Source of the DNA: Acidobacteriota bacterium
GTDB lineage: Bacteria > Acidobacteriota > Vicinamibacteria > Vicinamibacterales > UBA8438
Direction of reading: 5' to 3'
Length of the DNA: 34,714 nt
Assembly (NCBI GenBank): GCA_002712885.1
Contig: PAUN01000004.1
Span: 59,545 to 94,258, forward strand
Position 1 is the stretch's first letter, and the number at the start of each line of letters is the position of its first letter. The position numbers and the translations under genes are program-made. A model generated the notes under the pieces. That model made no database searches, was not told the origin of the DNA, and saw only the letters and a program-made list of their open reading frames with translations. Below are positions 25,009-33,341 of this stretch, one piece after another.

Positions 25009-25401
25009 GGAGAGCCTCTCACGGTCGATGGGAGCGCCTGGCAGATTGGGGCGCCACCCGGTGCTGCACCAGGACTGGCCGTATTCGATCGAGGAGCAAT
25101 GCTGTCAGCCGGGATGAAGCGCTCGTCGAATGTGGCGGGATTGTCACAACGGGCTGCTAGCTTACAGAACACTCGCGCGGGCGGCAAGAGCGAATGTGCG
25201 CGGAGTGCACCATGACGTCGTTGTAGTACAGTCGCCGGAGCTTGATCAATCGTATCTCCGAACCGGCGGTCTGCCACCGGCATGGCAGGGCGAGCTTCCG
25301 TGCCGTCGCCGCGCCGTTCGTTCTGTCCCGTTTCGGAGCTGGTTGCAGGAGACGGGTACCGGTGGTGGGGCAGTGCCACCAGCGCGCCATCGGCGTATTG
25401 C
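25009..25401. other. Divergent intergenic region between purC and the flippase-like gene
   Basis: Nearly 400 bases with no supported gene, although frames on both strands stay open by GC bias. A possible plus-strand promoter, TTGTCA (25141-25146) with TACAGA (25163-25168) at 16 bases, is weak. The stretch 25103-25132 resembles block B of the repeat family plus the GGGATG that follows it in copy 3, but no block A or matching arms are found. No riboswitch or tRNA was recognised. Confidence 0.4.
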
Positions 25402-26496
25402 ATGCGTGATTACGTGCGCAACGCAGCCGTCATCGGGCTGACGGTGGGGCTCATGGCGTTTTTCTTGCGCAACGCGGATCTGGCGTCCGTGTGGTCGGAG
25501 ATTCGGCGAGCTCGGCTGGATCTGCTTGTGGCGTCGGTCCTCGTGATAGCGTTGTCGTTTGTCATTCGGATCCGGCGATGGCAGTTGCTGTTGGCTCCCA
25601 TTGGTCGGGTAGGATTTGGCTCCGCCGGGCGTGCCACCGTCATTGGGTTCGCCGCCTCAGCGGTGTTGCCGGGGCGGCTGGGCGAAGTATTGCGACCGTA
25701 TCTGTTGGCGCGAGGCGAAGGCCTTAGCACCAGCGCCGCGATCGCGACTATCGTCCTGGAGCGGGTGACGGACCTCATCACCGTGGTCTCGCTGCTCGGC
25801 GTCTTCCTGTTGTTTTTTAGTAGCGGTCTGCTTCAGACGGACGAGCCGGCGCTGGCGGCCCTCAGGGGTGGTGGCGCCCTCGCGGCGCTCGGCGCGGCGG
25901 CGGCCTTGGTGGCGATCGTGTTCGCTGCTCGGGCGCCGGACCGGCTCGGCGCCGTGGTGGCCAGAGCGCTGCCGGATCGGTTCGGCGCGTCTGTCCGTGC
26001 CGCGCTCACTCAGTTTGGTGACGGACTCGGCGTCGCCCGTGAGCCGACGCGACTGGCCGTCGTCCTCGCCTGGTCGCTCGCGCTGTGGTTGTGTGTCTGT
26101 GCGTCTGCCTGGTATGTGTGTCACGCGTTTGGCATCGGGTTGCCCGCGAGTGGGTCGCTCGTGGTGATGGTGATGATGGTGCTGGGCGTGGCGGTGCCCA
26201 CCCCGGCCGGCGCCGGTGGGTTTCACGCGGCCTTTCAACTGGCGGTGACGAGTTTCTATGGTGCGCCGGTCGACGCTGCCGTCGGGGCCGCCGTGATACT
26301 CCACCTTGCATCGTTCGGGCCGGTGACCGTGCTCGGATTGGTGCTGATGATTCGCACGGGCTTGACGTTCCGTGGAGCGGTGGATCTGGCGTCGTCCGTC
26401 AGCCGTGACCGGACCCCGGAACTCGCGCAGGTTGAGTCAGCCGGCGGTGTCGTCCCGATTGACGCGGCTGATCCGGTGGAGCCTTCGGGCACATGA
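25402..26496 (+). CDS. Flippase-like integral membrane protein (UPF0104 / lysylphosphatidylglycerol synthase TM family)
   Basis: Polytopic inner-membrane protein of the YbhN/AglD-like family, whose members flip or modify lipids or lipid-linked glycans. About eight hydrophobic segments are visible in 364 residues, with the family pattern FVIRIRRWQLLLAPIG, then RATVIGFAASAVLPGRLGEVLRPYLL, a characteristic loop, and GVAVPTPAGAGGFHAAFQLA near the C-terminus. The ATG at 25402 is chosen because the upstream frame extension is Arg/Ser-rich and unlike the family. No clear ribosome-binding site is visible. nrdR follows 79 bases later. Confidence 0.85.
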   Translation: MRDYVRNAAVIGLTVGLMAFFLRNADLASVWSEIRRARLDLLVASVLVIALSFVIRIRRWQLLLAPIGRVGFGSAGRATVIGFAASAVLPGRLGEVLRPYLLARGEGLSTSAAIATIVLERVTDLITVVSLLGVFLLFFSSGLLQTDEPALAALRGGGALAALGAAAALVAIVFAARAPDRLGAVVARALPDRFGASVRAALTQFGDGLGVAREPTRLAVVLAWSLALWLCVCASAWYVCHAFGIGLPASGSLVVMVMMVLGVAVPTPAGAGGFHAAFQLAVTSFYGAPVDAAVGAAVILHLASFGPVTVLGLVLMIRTGLTFRGAVDLASSVSRDRTPELAQVESAGGVVPIDAADPVEPSGT

Positions 26497-26575
26497 GACA
26501 GCGAACCGGCGCCGTTGCGCGGCCCGGTCTTGGGGCTGAGCCCGACGGCCGGTCGCGCCGGCCAGGGAGACGAAC

Positions 26576-27034
26576 GTGAAGTGTCCGTTTTGTGGCAGCC
26601 TCGGAGACAAAGTCGTCGACTCCAGAGAGAGTAAAGAAGGCGAGGTCATCCGGCGTCGGCGCGAGTGTCAGGACTGCGGCCGTCGGTTTACCAGCTACGA
26701 GCGGATCGATGAGATCCCGTATATGGTGGTCAAGAAAGACGGCAGTCGAGAGCGCTTCGATCGTCAAAAAGTGACCGCTGGGATGCTCAAGGCCTGTGAG
26801 AAGCGGCCGGTCTCGGTGGCGGCGGTCGAAGCGATTGCGGATCGCGTTGAGACGATTCTGCAGGAGCGCTCCGAGAAGGAGATCCCCACCGACGAGGTCG
26901 GTGCCTTCGTCATGCAGGAGCTGAAGCGTTTGGACAAGGTGGCGTACGTGCGATTTGCGTCCGTCTACCGGCACTTTCGTGACATCGGGGAGTTCATGAC
27001 CGAGTTGCACGACCTGCTCGACACGAAGGAATGA
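26576..27034 (+). CDS. nrdR: Transcriptional repressor NrdR
   Basis: Zinc-ribbon, ATP-cone repressor of ribonucleotide reductase genes that senses dATP/ATP. The 152-residue length is standard. The zinc ribbon uses C3, C6, C31 and C34 (CPFC ... CQDC), with the family stretch [19 protein letters not shown]. The ATP-cone follows from about residue 49 ([16 protein letters not shown]) to [12 protein letters not shown]. Its stop codon is directly followed by the ATG of the DUF4390 gene. No NrdR box or nrd gene is seen in the window. Confidence 0.97.
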   Translation: MKCPFCGSLGDKVVDSRESKEGEVIRRRRECQDCGRRFTSYERIDEIPYMVVKKDGSRERFDRQKVTAGMLKACEKRPVSVAAVEAIADRVETILQERSEKEIPTDEVGAFVMQELKRLDKVAYVRFASVYRHFRDIGEFMTELHDLLDTKE

Positions 27035-27586
27035 ATGCGTCATACGCTGAGCAACTTGCCGGTACTGTTGGTGTTGGTCGTATTGGCTGCCGTGCCGGTC
27101 GCCGTGCTGGCCCAGGACGAGGTGGAGATCACGACGCTGGCCCGAGAGGACCATCTCCTCGTGTCGCTCGAACTGCCTGGCGCCTATAGTGACGATGTTC
27201 GGGAGGCGGTCGCCAGCGGGCTCGAGACGACATTTAATTTCGATGTCGAGCTGCGGCGGGCGGTCGCTTACTGGCCGGACGAGACCGTCGACCGGGCTTC
27301 CATCGCGGCCAGCGTGTCACTCGATGGGCTCACCGGGAGGTATCGCGTCGTGCGCATGGTGAACGGCGCGGTGGTGGATGTGCGGATCGTCGAGGAGGAA
27401 GGAGCGGCGCGGGAGTTGTTGACCACCATGGAACGGCTGCCGTTGTTCAGCACGCGGGACTTGGAGACCAACGGTGACTACGGCGTGCGAGTTCGTATGG
27501 AGCGGCGGCCGCGCACGTCCTGGTTTCGCTGGCCCTGGGACCGCGCAGCGGCCTTTGGTCGCGCCAGCTTCACCTTTCTTCCCTAG
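27035..27586 (+). CDS. DUF4390-family exported protein
   Basis: Protein of unknown function, 183 residues, with a clear signal peptide (LPVLLVLVVLAAVPVAVLAQ). The mature part is beta-rich and resembles DUF4390 proteins: LLVSLELPGAYSDDVREAVA, then TTFNFDVELRRAVAYWPDE, and a C-terminal FRWPWDRAAAFGRASFTFLP. DUF4390 genes commonly precede ntrY/ntrX-type two-component genes, as here, which suggests an envelope-sensing link; the mechanism is unknown. It starts immediately after the nrdR stop codon. Confidence 0.8.
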   Translation: MRHTLSNLPVLLVLVVLAAVPVAVLAQDEVEITTLAREDHLLVSLELPGAYSDDVREAVASGLETTFNFDVELRRAVAYWPDETVDRASIAASVSLDGLTGRYRVVRMVNGAVVDVRIVEEEGAARELLTTMERLPLFSTRDLETNGDYGVRVRMERRPRTSWFRWPWDRAAAFGRASFTFLP

Positions 27587-27604
27587 TCCCCTGTAGGGGA
27601 CTAG
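27583..27604 (+). repeat. CTAG-bounded hairpin at the DUF4390 stop codon
   Basis: CTAGTCCCC-tgta-GGGGACTAG, a perfect 9-bp stem that includes the TAG stop codon (27584-27586). No T-tract follows, so it is not a standard terminator. It could slow ribosomes or polymerase between the DUF4390 gene and ntrY, or protect the 3' end. Confidence 0.6.
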
Positions 27605-27686
27605 CACCCCGTAGCTCCTCGTCGGCGTCTTGGGCGTCGAGACACAGAGCCACGACCGGATATCTGGCTCGAGCGGAGGGCGCGGC

Positions 27687-30047
27687 ATGGCCGAACAATC
27701 GCCATCCATAGACCGGATCTTCGCGGCGCCTGGCGCCGGGCCGCCGACCGTCTCCCCAGGCGGGCCCCAGGACAGCCCGAGGCTTGTCCTGGTCGCGATC
27801 GCCGTGGTGGTCGCCGCCTTGGTCTGGCTCGTGCGGCTGGCTCGGCGGTCCAGCGAACTCACGCCAGACTATCTGGCGGAAGTGGTCCTCTACGCGCTGT
27901 CGGCGGCATGCGTGGTCATGCTGCTGGCCTTGGGCTTCGTGCTGGCCCGCAACCTCATCAAGATCCTCGCTGAGCGCCGTCGCGCGGTGCCGTTCGCGCG
28001 CTTTCGGTCCAAACTTGTCGCCGCCCTCCTCGGACTCACACTGATTCCGTCGATGCTCGTGCTCATTGTCGGCAGCGAAGTGATCCGTAGCAGCGCCGAG
28101 CGCTGGTTCAGCGCCCCGATCGACGACGTGTTGCGATCAGCGAACGCGATCGCGCGTGGCGTCTATCAAGACCAGCAACAAGCGGCCGAGGACCGCGCCG
28201 GGCGTTTGGCAGCGCGACTGGCGACCGTGGACCTGGCGCGGCTGCCGGAAGAAACCCTGCGGGACATCGTGGCCGAGGAGCGTGCCGTGGGCGGCGGCAA
28301 TGTCGTGGACATTTATTTGATCGAAATCGACGAGGCGGGAGAGGCAGCCACCACACGGCTCGTCGAGGTCGCCGATCCGTTCCTGCCGCCCGGGTACCCG
28401 CGCGCTTCGGCCGACGCTCTCGCGGCCAGTCTCGCCGCCGGGAACGTGGAGAGCACGTCGGCCGAACCATTGAGTGATGGGGCTGAACTGTTGCGTGGAG
28501 CGGCGGTCGTTCGTGCCGCTGGCGACGGGCCGGTGGTGGGTGTGGTGGTGGCGAGCATCGTGCTCTCCGGTGATCTGACTGCGCATGCCCGGCGGATCAA
28601 CGGCGCATTTGGTACCTACAACCAATTGCGCGTGCTGACGCGACCCGTCACAGGTGTCTATCTCTCGTTCTTCTTGATGACGACTCTGATGATTCTGATC
28701 GCGGCGACCTGGCTCGGTACCTACGTCGCCAAGCGAATCACCCGACCGGTTCTGCAGCTGGCTGAGGGTGCCAGGCAGATCGGTACGGGTGATCTCGACC
28801 ATCGAATTGAGCCGGAATCGTCGGATGAATTCGGGGGGATGGTTGAGGCGTTTAACGCGATGGCCGCCGACCTCTCAACCAGTCAGCGCAAGTTGATTCG
28901 ATCGCGTGGCGATCTCGAGCACAAGACGCGCGAGACGGAACGCCGGCGACGGTACATCGAAACGATTCTCGAGCGGATCGCCACCGGCGTGATCTCGATC
29001 GATTCGGCGGGTCGACTCACCACCGTGAACGCGGCGGCGGTCCGGTTACTCAGTCTCGACGCGACGGTCATTGGTGAGCCGGCGGCCCTGATCTTCGAAC
29101 GTCCCGATCTGGCTCCGCTGGATGCCATGCTGCGCGAGGCTCGGCGGGGAGCGTTCGGACGAGCCGCGCGCGAGGTGGCCCTCGCGCGCGGAGGGCGCGA
29201 ATGTCACCTCGCGGTCGCGGCGACGACCTTGCCGGGCGAGCGTGGCTTGGACGGCGTGGTCATGGTCTTCGACGACGTCACGCCCTTGTTTCGCGCTCAG
29301 CGGGTCGCCACCTGGCGGGACGTGGCGCGTCGGCTGGCGCACGAGATCAAGAACCCCCTGACGCCCATCCAGCTCTGTGCCGAGCGGCTGCGTCGCAACT
29401 TTTCGACCGCCGCGCCAGAGACCAGGGAACTGGTCAATGAGTGCACCTCCACCATCGTTGGCGAAGTCGAGGCGCTCAAGGGACTGGTGGACGAGTTCTC
29501 CCACTTTGCCCGTCTGCCGTCGCCCAGGGCGGTGCCGACCGATATCAATTTTCTGCTCGCCGACACCCTGGGCCTGTACGCGGGGTTGTTCCATGGCATT
29601 ACGATTGAGACGACCTATGATCCCGGTCTGCCGGTGGTTCGGTTGGACCCGGATCAAATTCGACGGGTCGTGGTCAACCTGGTGGACAACGCGGCTGCCG
29701 CGCTTGGCGGCGACCGCGGCCTCACCTCGGAGCCAGGCGGTATTATCGGCGTTGCGACCCACCATGACGTGACGAACCATGTCGCCCGAGTGACGGTCAG
29801 CGACAACGGGCCTGGCATCGCGGAGGTCGACCGTGACAAGTTGTTCTTGCCCTATTTTTCGACCAAGGGTCGGGGAAGCGGGCTTGGGCTCGCCATTGTT
29901 CGGCGGATCGTTGTCGAGCACGGAGGAAGTATCGAGGTGACGGAAAACCGCCCCCGAGGCACTCGTTTCTCGATCGAACTCCCCTGCGGAGCGTCCGCGC
30001 TGGACGACACGTCGGTTATCGCACCGGCTGAGGGTGAGCGGGCGTGA
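27687..30047 (+). CDS. ntrY: NtrY-type sensor histidine kinase
   Basis: Membrane histidine kinase of the NtrY type. The ATG at 27687 has GGAGG about 8 bases upstream, giving 786 residues. Order: two N-terminal membrane segments and a third after them (VAALLGLTLIPSMLVLIVGS), a periplasmic region of about 200 residues, a further membrane segment (FFLMTTLMILIAATWLGTYV), and HAMP (KRITRPVLQLAEGARQIGTG). PAS follows (RIATGVISIDSAGRLTTVNA), then HisKA with phospho-acceptor H552 (RLAHEIKNPLTP) and HATPase with N box NLVDNAAAAL, DNGPGI and GSGLGLAIV. It overlaps its response-regulator gene by 4 bases. The cue (nitrogen, redox or envelope state) cannot be inferred. Confidence 0.9.
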   Translation: MAEQSPSIDRIFAAPGAGPPTVSPGGPQDSPRLVLVAIAVVVAALVWLVRLARRSSELTPDYLAEVVLYALSAACVVMLLALGFVLARNLIKILAERRRAVPFARFRSKLVAALLGLTLIPSMLVLIVGSEVIRSSAERWFSAPIDDVLRSANAIARGVYQDQQQAAEDRAGRLAARLATVDLARLPEETLRDIVAEERAVGGGNVVDIYLIEIDEAGEAATTRLVEVADPFLPPGYPRASADALAASLAAGNVESTSAEPLSDGAELLRGAAVVRAAGDGPVVGVVVASIVLSGDLTAHARRINGAFGTYNQLRVLTRPVTGVYLSFFLMTTLMILIAATWLGTYVAKRITRPVLQLAEGARQIGTGDLDHRIEPESSDEFGGMVEAFNAMAADLSTSQRKLIRSRGDLEHKTRETERRRRYIETILERIATGVISIDSAGRLTTVNAAAVRLLSLDATVIGEPAALIFERPDLAPLDAMLREARRGAFGRAAREVALARGGRECHLAVAATTLPGERGLDGVVMVFDDVTPLFRAQRVATWRDVARRLAHEIKNPLTPIQLCAERLRRNFSTAAPETRELVNECTSTIVGEVEALKGLVDEFSHFARLPSPRAVPTDINFLLADTLGLYAGLFHGITIETTYDPGLPVVRLDPDQIRRVVVNLVDNAAAALGGDRGLTSEPGGIIGVATHHDVTNHVARVTVSDNGPGIAEVDRDKLFLPYFSTKGRGSGLGLAIVRRIVVEHGGSIEVTENRPRGTRFSIELPCGASALDDTSVIAPAEGERA

Positions 30048-31471
30048 AGCCGGCGGTGCTCATCGTCGATGACGAGGCTGGCGTGCGGTCCTCGCTCGCC
30101 GGCGTCTTGGGTGACGAGGGGTACGCCGTCGAGGCGGTCGACTCCGGTGAAGCGTGTCTCAATCGCGCCGCCGGTCGCGTGTTCGACCTCATCATCCTGG
30201 ATATCTGGTTGCCTGGCGCGGACGGGTTGGAGACGCTGACGGCGCTGCGGGAGCGCGGTGTCGACGCGGAGGTCGTGATGATCTCCGGCCACGGGAGCAT
30301 TGAGGCGGCAGTAAGGGCCATCAAGCTGGGTGCGTTCGATTTCGTCGAAAAGCCCCTTTCTCTCGATAAGACGGTGCTGGTTGTGCGCAATGCGTTGCGA
30401 CAGCGGCGTCTCGAGGTGGAGAACCGAGCTCTGCGTGCCGACGCTGATCGCCGGCAGGTGATGGTGGGAGAGAGCCCCGTCATGGCGGAACTCCGAGAGC
30501 AGGTGGCGCTGGCCGCGCCCACCAACGGCCGTGTGCTGATTCATGGAGAGAATGGCACCGGGAAGGAATTGGTGGCCAGGAGCCTGCACGCCATGAGCCG
30601 GCGGGCAGCCGGTCCGTTTATCGACGTCAATTGTGCGGCCATTCCTGAGGAATTGATCGAAAGCGAGCTTTTTGGACACGTGCGCGGTGCGTTTACCGGG
30701 GCGGTGCACGACCGTCGGGGCAAATTTGAGATGGCCGACGGAGGCACCATTTTCCTCGACGAGATCGCCGACATGAGTTTGAAGACACAGGCCAAGGTGC
30801 TCCGAGTGCTTCAGGAACAGGTGGTCGAGCCGGTCGGCGGTCGGGAGGGGATACCGGTCGACGTGCGTGTCGTCGCGGCCACGAACAAGAGCCTACCGGA
30901 GGAAATCCAGGCCGGCCGATTCCGCGATGACCTGTTCTACCGACTGAATGTCGTGCCGATCGTCGTGCCCCCGTTGCGTGACCGCCGGGAGGATGTGAGT
31001 CGCCTCAGCGAGCACTTCCTCAGCGTGTACGCCGGCGAGTATGGGCACGGAGTGAAGCGCATGGATCCGGACGGGTTGGCAGTGCTCCGTCAGTATGATT
31101 GGCCGGGCAACGTCCGGGAGCTACGGAATGTCATCGAACGAGTTGTCATCATGGTTCCCGGGCCGGTGGTTACGGTCCAGGATCTGTCTTTTCTCGAGAC
31201 CGCGGTTCCGGCATCGGCTGGACGGTCCGGTCACACGTCCGCACCCGTGAGACTGCACGACGCACGGGACCGATTCGAGCGTGACTATATTGCCAGCGCG
31301 CTGGCGATTGAGCACGGCAACATCAGTCGCGCCGCCGATACGCTTGGTTTGGAACGTAGCAACCTCTATCGGAAGATGCGCGCGTTCGGTATCCGGCCAT
31401 CCCGACCCGGCGGGCCGCGGCGTTCGGCGCTCAGCGCGGGAGCCGGCAGTCCAGGACCTGATCCATCGTAA
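30044..31471 (+). CDS. ntrX: Sigma-54-dependent response regulator, NtrX/NtrC type
   Basis: Partner of the upstream kinase. 475 residues: receiver with acidic pair at D9-D10-E11, phospho-acceptor D53 (LILDIWLPG) and K103; AAA+ domain with Walker A GENGTGKE (168-175), the sigma-54 contact loop GAFTGA (215-220) and Walker B FLDEIADM (237-244). It has an arginine-finger region (RFRDDLFYRLNVVPI) and a Fis-type helix-turn-helix near the C-terminus (ISRAADTLGLERSNLYRKMR). The intact GAFTGA means it should activate sigma-54 RNA polymerase. The GTG start is inside the ntrY stop (GTGA). The 3' end overlaps ftcD on the other strand by 41 bases. Confidence 0.95.
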   Translation: MKPAVLIVDDEAGVRSSLAGVLGDEGYAVEAVDSGEACLNRAAGRVFDLIILDIWLPGADGLETLTALRERGVDAEVVMISGHGSIEAAVRAIKLGAFDFVEKPLSLDKTVLVVRNALRQRRLEVENRALRADADRRQVMVGESPVMAELREQVALAAPTNGRVLIHGENGTGKELVARSLHAMSRRAAGPFIDVNCAAIPEELIESELFGHVRGAFTGAVHDRRGKFEMADGGTIFLDEIADMSLKTQAKVLRVLQEQVVEPVGGREGIPVDVRVVAATNKSLPEEIQAGRFRDDLFYRLNVVPIVVPPLRDRREDVSRLSEHFLSVYAGEYGHGVKRMDPDGLAVLRQYDWPGNVRELRNVIERVVIMVPGPVVTVQDLSFLETAVPASAGRSGHTSAPVRLHDARDRFERDYIASALAIEHGNISRAADTLGLERSNLYRKMRAFGIRPSRPGGPRRSALSAGAGSPGPDPS

Positions 31472-32324
31472 CGTCACGCAACCCCAGGCAGTGGGCGGCC
31501 GTCGAGAGGAGCGCCACCGCCGGTGCCAGCCCGACGATTTCGCTGCCCTCCACAACTACCCCACGGCGTCGTGCCTCGTCCTCCACGGCGGCGAACACTG
31601 TGTGGAGCGCCGTGGTCTCGTGATCCACGAGGTTGATCGACACCTGGACGATCTCACGATTCTCGGTGCGCACTCCGATCGCCTTCACGGCCGGAAGACC
31701 GCCGCTGGAGGCGCGGATGAGGCGAGCGATTTGCCGGGCGATGCCGAGGTCGGCGGTGCGCAGGTTGACGTTGAACGCGATCAAGATCTTCCGCGCCCCA
31801 ATGGCGGACGCGCCTGCCGATGGATGCGGTCGGTGCGGTCCGAAATCGGGGCGCCACGAGTGCTCGCTCATCTTTGACGCAAGTCCTTCGAATTCGCCTC
31901 GACGGACCAGTTCGAGTCGCTCCCGTTCCGGCACCCGAGCGGCCCGACCATACATATACACCGGAATGTCGAACCGTGCTGCCACCGCCTGCGCGAGTGC
32001 CGTCGCCGCGCTGACACACACCCCCATGTCCGCAACGGTCAAGGGAACCAGCGGCACAACGTCTACCGCCCCGATGCGGGGATGTTCGCCGGTGTGGCTC
32101 CGGAGGTCGATCGCCTCGATGGCGACCGCGTACAACGAGAGCAACGCTGAGTGCAACTCGTTGGGAGGACCGACCAGCGTGAAGACGGTGCGGTTGTGCG
32201 CAGCGTCAGACGACACGTCGAGCAGCGTGACGCCCGGTTGACCACGGACGGCGGCCGCCAGCGCCTGAATGACCGGCGCGCGGCGACCCTCGCTGACGTT
32301 CGGCACGGCTTCGATGAGTGCCAC
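31431..32324 (-). CDS. ftcD: Glutamate formimidoyltransferase
   Basis: Transfers the formimino group from formiminoglutamate to tetrahydrofolate in histidine breakdown. 297 residues from the GTG at 32324, just before the conserved opening ALIEAVPNVSEGR. Only the N-terminal transferase half is present (no cyclodeaminase domain), as in many bacteria. Motifs: DAAHNRTVFTLVG, HTGEHPRIGAVDVVPLVPL, VYMYGRAARVPERE, PSAGASAIGARKILIAFNVN and QVSINLVDHETT. A longer frame to 32456 runs into the divergent promoter of the next gene, so it is rejected. No other hut gene is near. Its end overlaps ntrX convergently. Confidence 0.92.
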   Translation of the reverse strand: MALIEAVPNVSEGRRAPVIQALAAAVRGQPGVTLLDVSSDAAHNRTVFTLVGPPNELHSALLSLYAVAIEAIDLRSHTGEHPRIGAVDVVPLVPLTVADMGVCVSAATALAQAVAARFDIPVYMYGRAARVPERERLELVRRGEFEGLASKMSEHSWRPDFGPHRPHPSAGASAIGARKILIAFNVNLRTADLGIARQIARLIRASSGGLPAVKAIGVRTENREIVQVSINLVDHETTALHTVFAAVEDEARRRGVVVEGSEIVGLAPAVALLSTAAHCLGLRDVTMDQVLDCRLPR

Positions 32325-32389
32325 GCCGGGACGTATACCACAGTCATCCGCTGGAAGGCCCTCAGAGTTACGGGCATCGGACCGCCCGG

Positions 32390-32418
32390 TTGACGATCCC
32401 CGTGCGGTGGCCCATAAT
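32390..32418 (+). promoter_or_regulatory. Candidate sigma-70-type promoter for the TPR-like gene
   Basis: TTGACG (32390-32395), a 17-base spacer and CATAAT (32413-32418), each matching consensus at 5 of 6 positions. The expected start site (about 32425) is 30 bases before the ATG at 32455. Confidence 0.6.
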
Positions 32419-32454
32419 CGGCCACGGTTCGCCCGCTGTTGGCGACTTTTCCCC

Positions 32455-33321
32455 ATGTCGGACCCAGCTCAGCGTAACGACGCTCCCGCCACGACGGTGG
32501 GCGGCGAGGATCGTGCTGCCAAGATCGAACAGCTGCTGCAGTTTGGCCTCGACCACTACGTCCAAGGACAATTCGACCGAGCCGTCGACGTTTGGACGCG
32601 GGTCCTGTTTCTGGACCGGACCCATGCTGGAGCGAGGGCGCATATCGGACGCGCCCGGGCGGCGATGGCCGAGCGGCTTCGCGAGTCGGAAGCCTTGCTC
32701 CATGCCGGCGTCGACGCCTGCGAGCGTGGACAGGCGGTCGAGGCGCGGGCGCTGCTCACCAAGGCCATTCAGCATGGCGGGGCGAACGATGAGGTGCTCG
32801 CCGCGCTGGACCGAGTGGAGCGCCTCGGTGCGGTGGGTGCGACCGCGTCGGGAGACACGGTGCGGCTCCGTGGCCGTGTCAGACATCCCCGCCGCGACGT
32901 CGGGCGAGTCGCCCCACGTCGCCCGCGTCGACGGGCGGCTCTCTGGTTGCTGCCGGTGCCATTGGTCATGGTGGCGGCGGGCATCGCCTATATCGCTGGC
33001 GGCTGGGCCTCGAGTGAACTCGGGCCGACTGGCGCGCGACCCCGAGGGGTGTCGAGCATGTCTCTTGAGTCGGTGGATTCGTTGCCGGTTCCGTCCGTAC
33101 CCGAGCTGGCGCTCAGGCGCGCAGAGGCATTGGCAGATGAGGGGCACTTGAATGAGGCGCTCGGCGTCCTGGCCACCGTCGGACGTGGTGCCGGTGTGGG
33201 TCAGCGACTCGAGGCGTTGCGTGGGCAGCTTCAGCGACGCTTGCTCGAAGGGGTGACGGTGAGCGATCGTGGGACCGTCCGATCGCCTGACGCTGCTCCA
33301 ACCGGGAGACCCACGCCCTGA
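32455..33321 (+). CDS. Membrane-anchored TPR-like protein
   Basis: 288 residues, not assignable to a named family. The N-terminal 110 residues are helical and look like tetratricopeptide-type repeats (LLQFGLDHYVQGQFDRAVDV, then HAGARAHIGRARAAMAERL). A basic stretch (RHPRRDVGRVAPRRPRRRAA) leads into one membrane segment (LWLLPVPLVMVAAGIAYIAG). A second helical repeat region follows (LALRRAEALADEGHLNEALG). It may scaffold protein contacts on both faces of the membrane. The ATG at 32455 is chosen because it follows the promoter at 32390. The RDD gene follows after 20 bases. Confidence 0.7.
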   Translation: MSDPAQRNDAPATTVGGEDRAAKIEQLLQFGLDHYVQGQFDRAVDVWTRVLFLDRTHAGARAHIGRARAAMAERLRESEALLHAGVDACERGQAVEARALLTKAIQHGGANDEVLAALDRVERLGAVGATASGDTVRLRGRVRHPRRDVGRVAPRRPRRRAALWLLPVPLVMVAAGIAYIAGGWASSELGPTGARPRGVSSMSLESVDSLPVPSVPELALRRAEALADEGHLNEALGVLATVGRGAGVGQRLEALRGQLQRRLLEGVTVSDRGTVRSPDAAPTGRPTP

Positions 33322-33341
33322 CGTCGAGAACCGATTGGACG

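Noticed and set aside
25005-25403. Minus-strand open frame upstream of purC
   Set aside because: It is open through GC bias only; it overlaps the purC start and shows no conserved motif.
32325-32456. N-terminal extension of ftcD to the upstream ATG
   Set aside because: The extra residues are unlike the family and would overlap a good promoter for the divergent gene; the enzyme's conserved start is at VALIEAVPNVSEGR.
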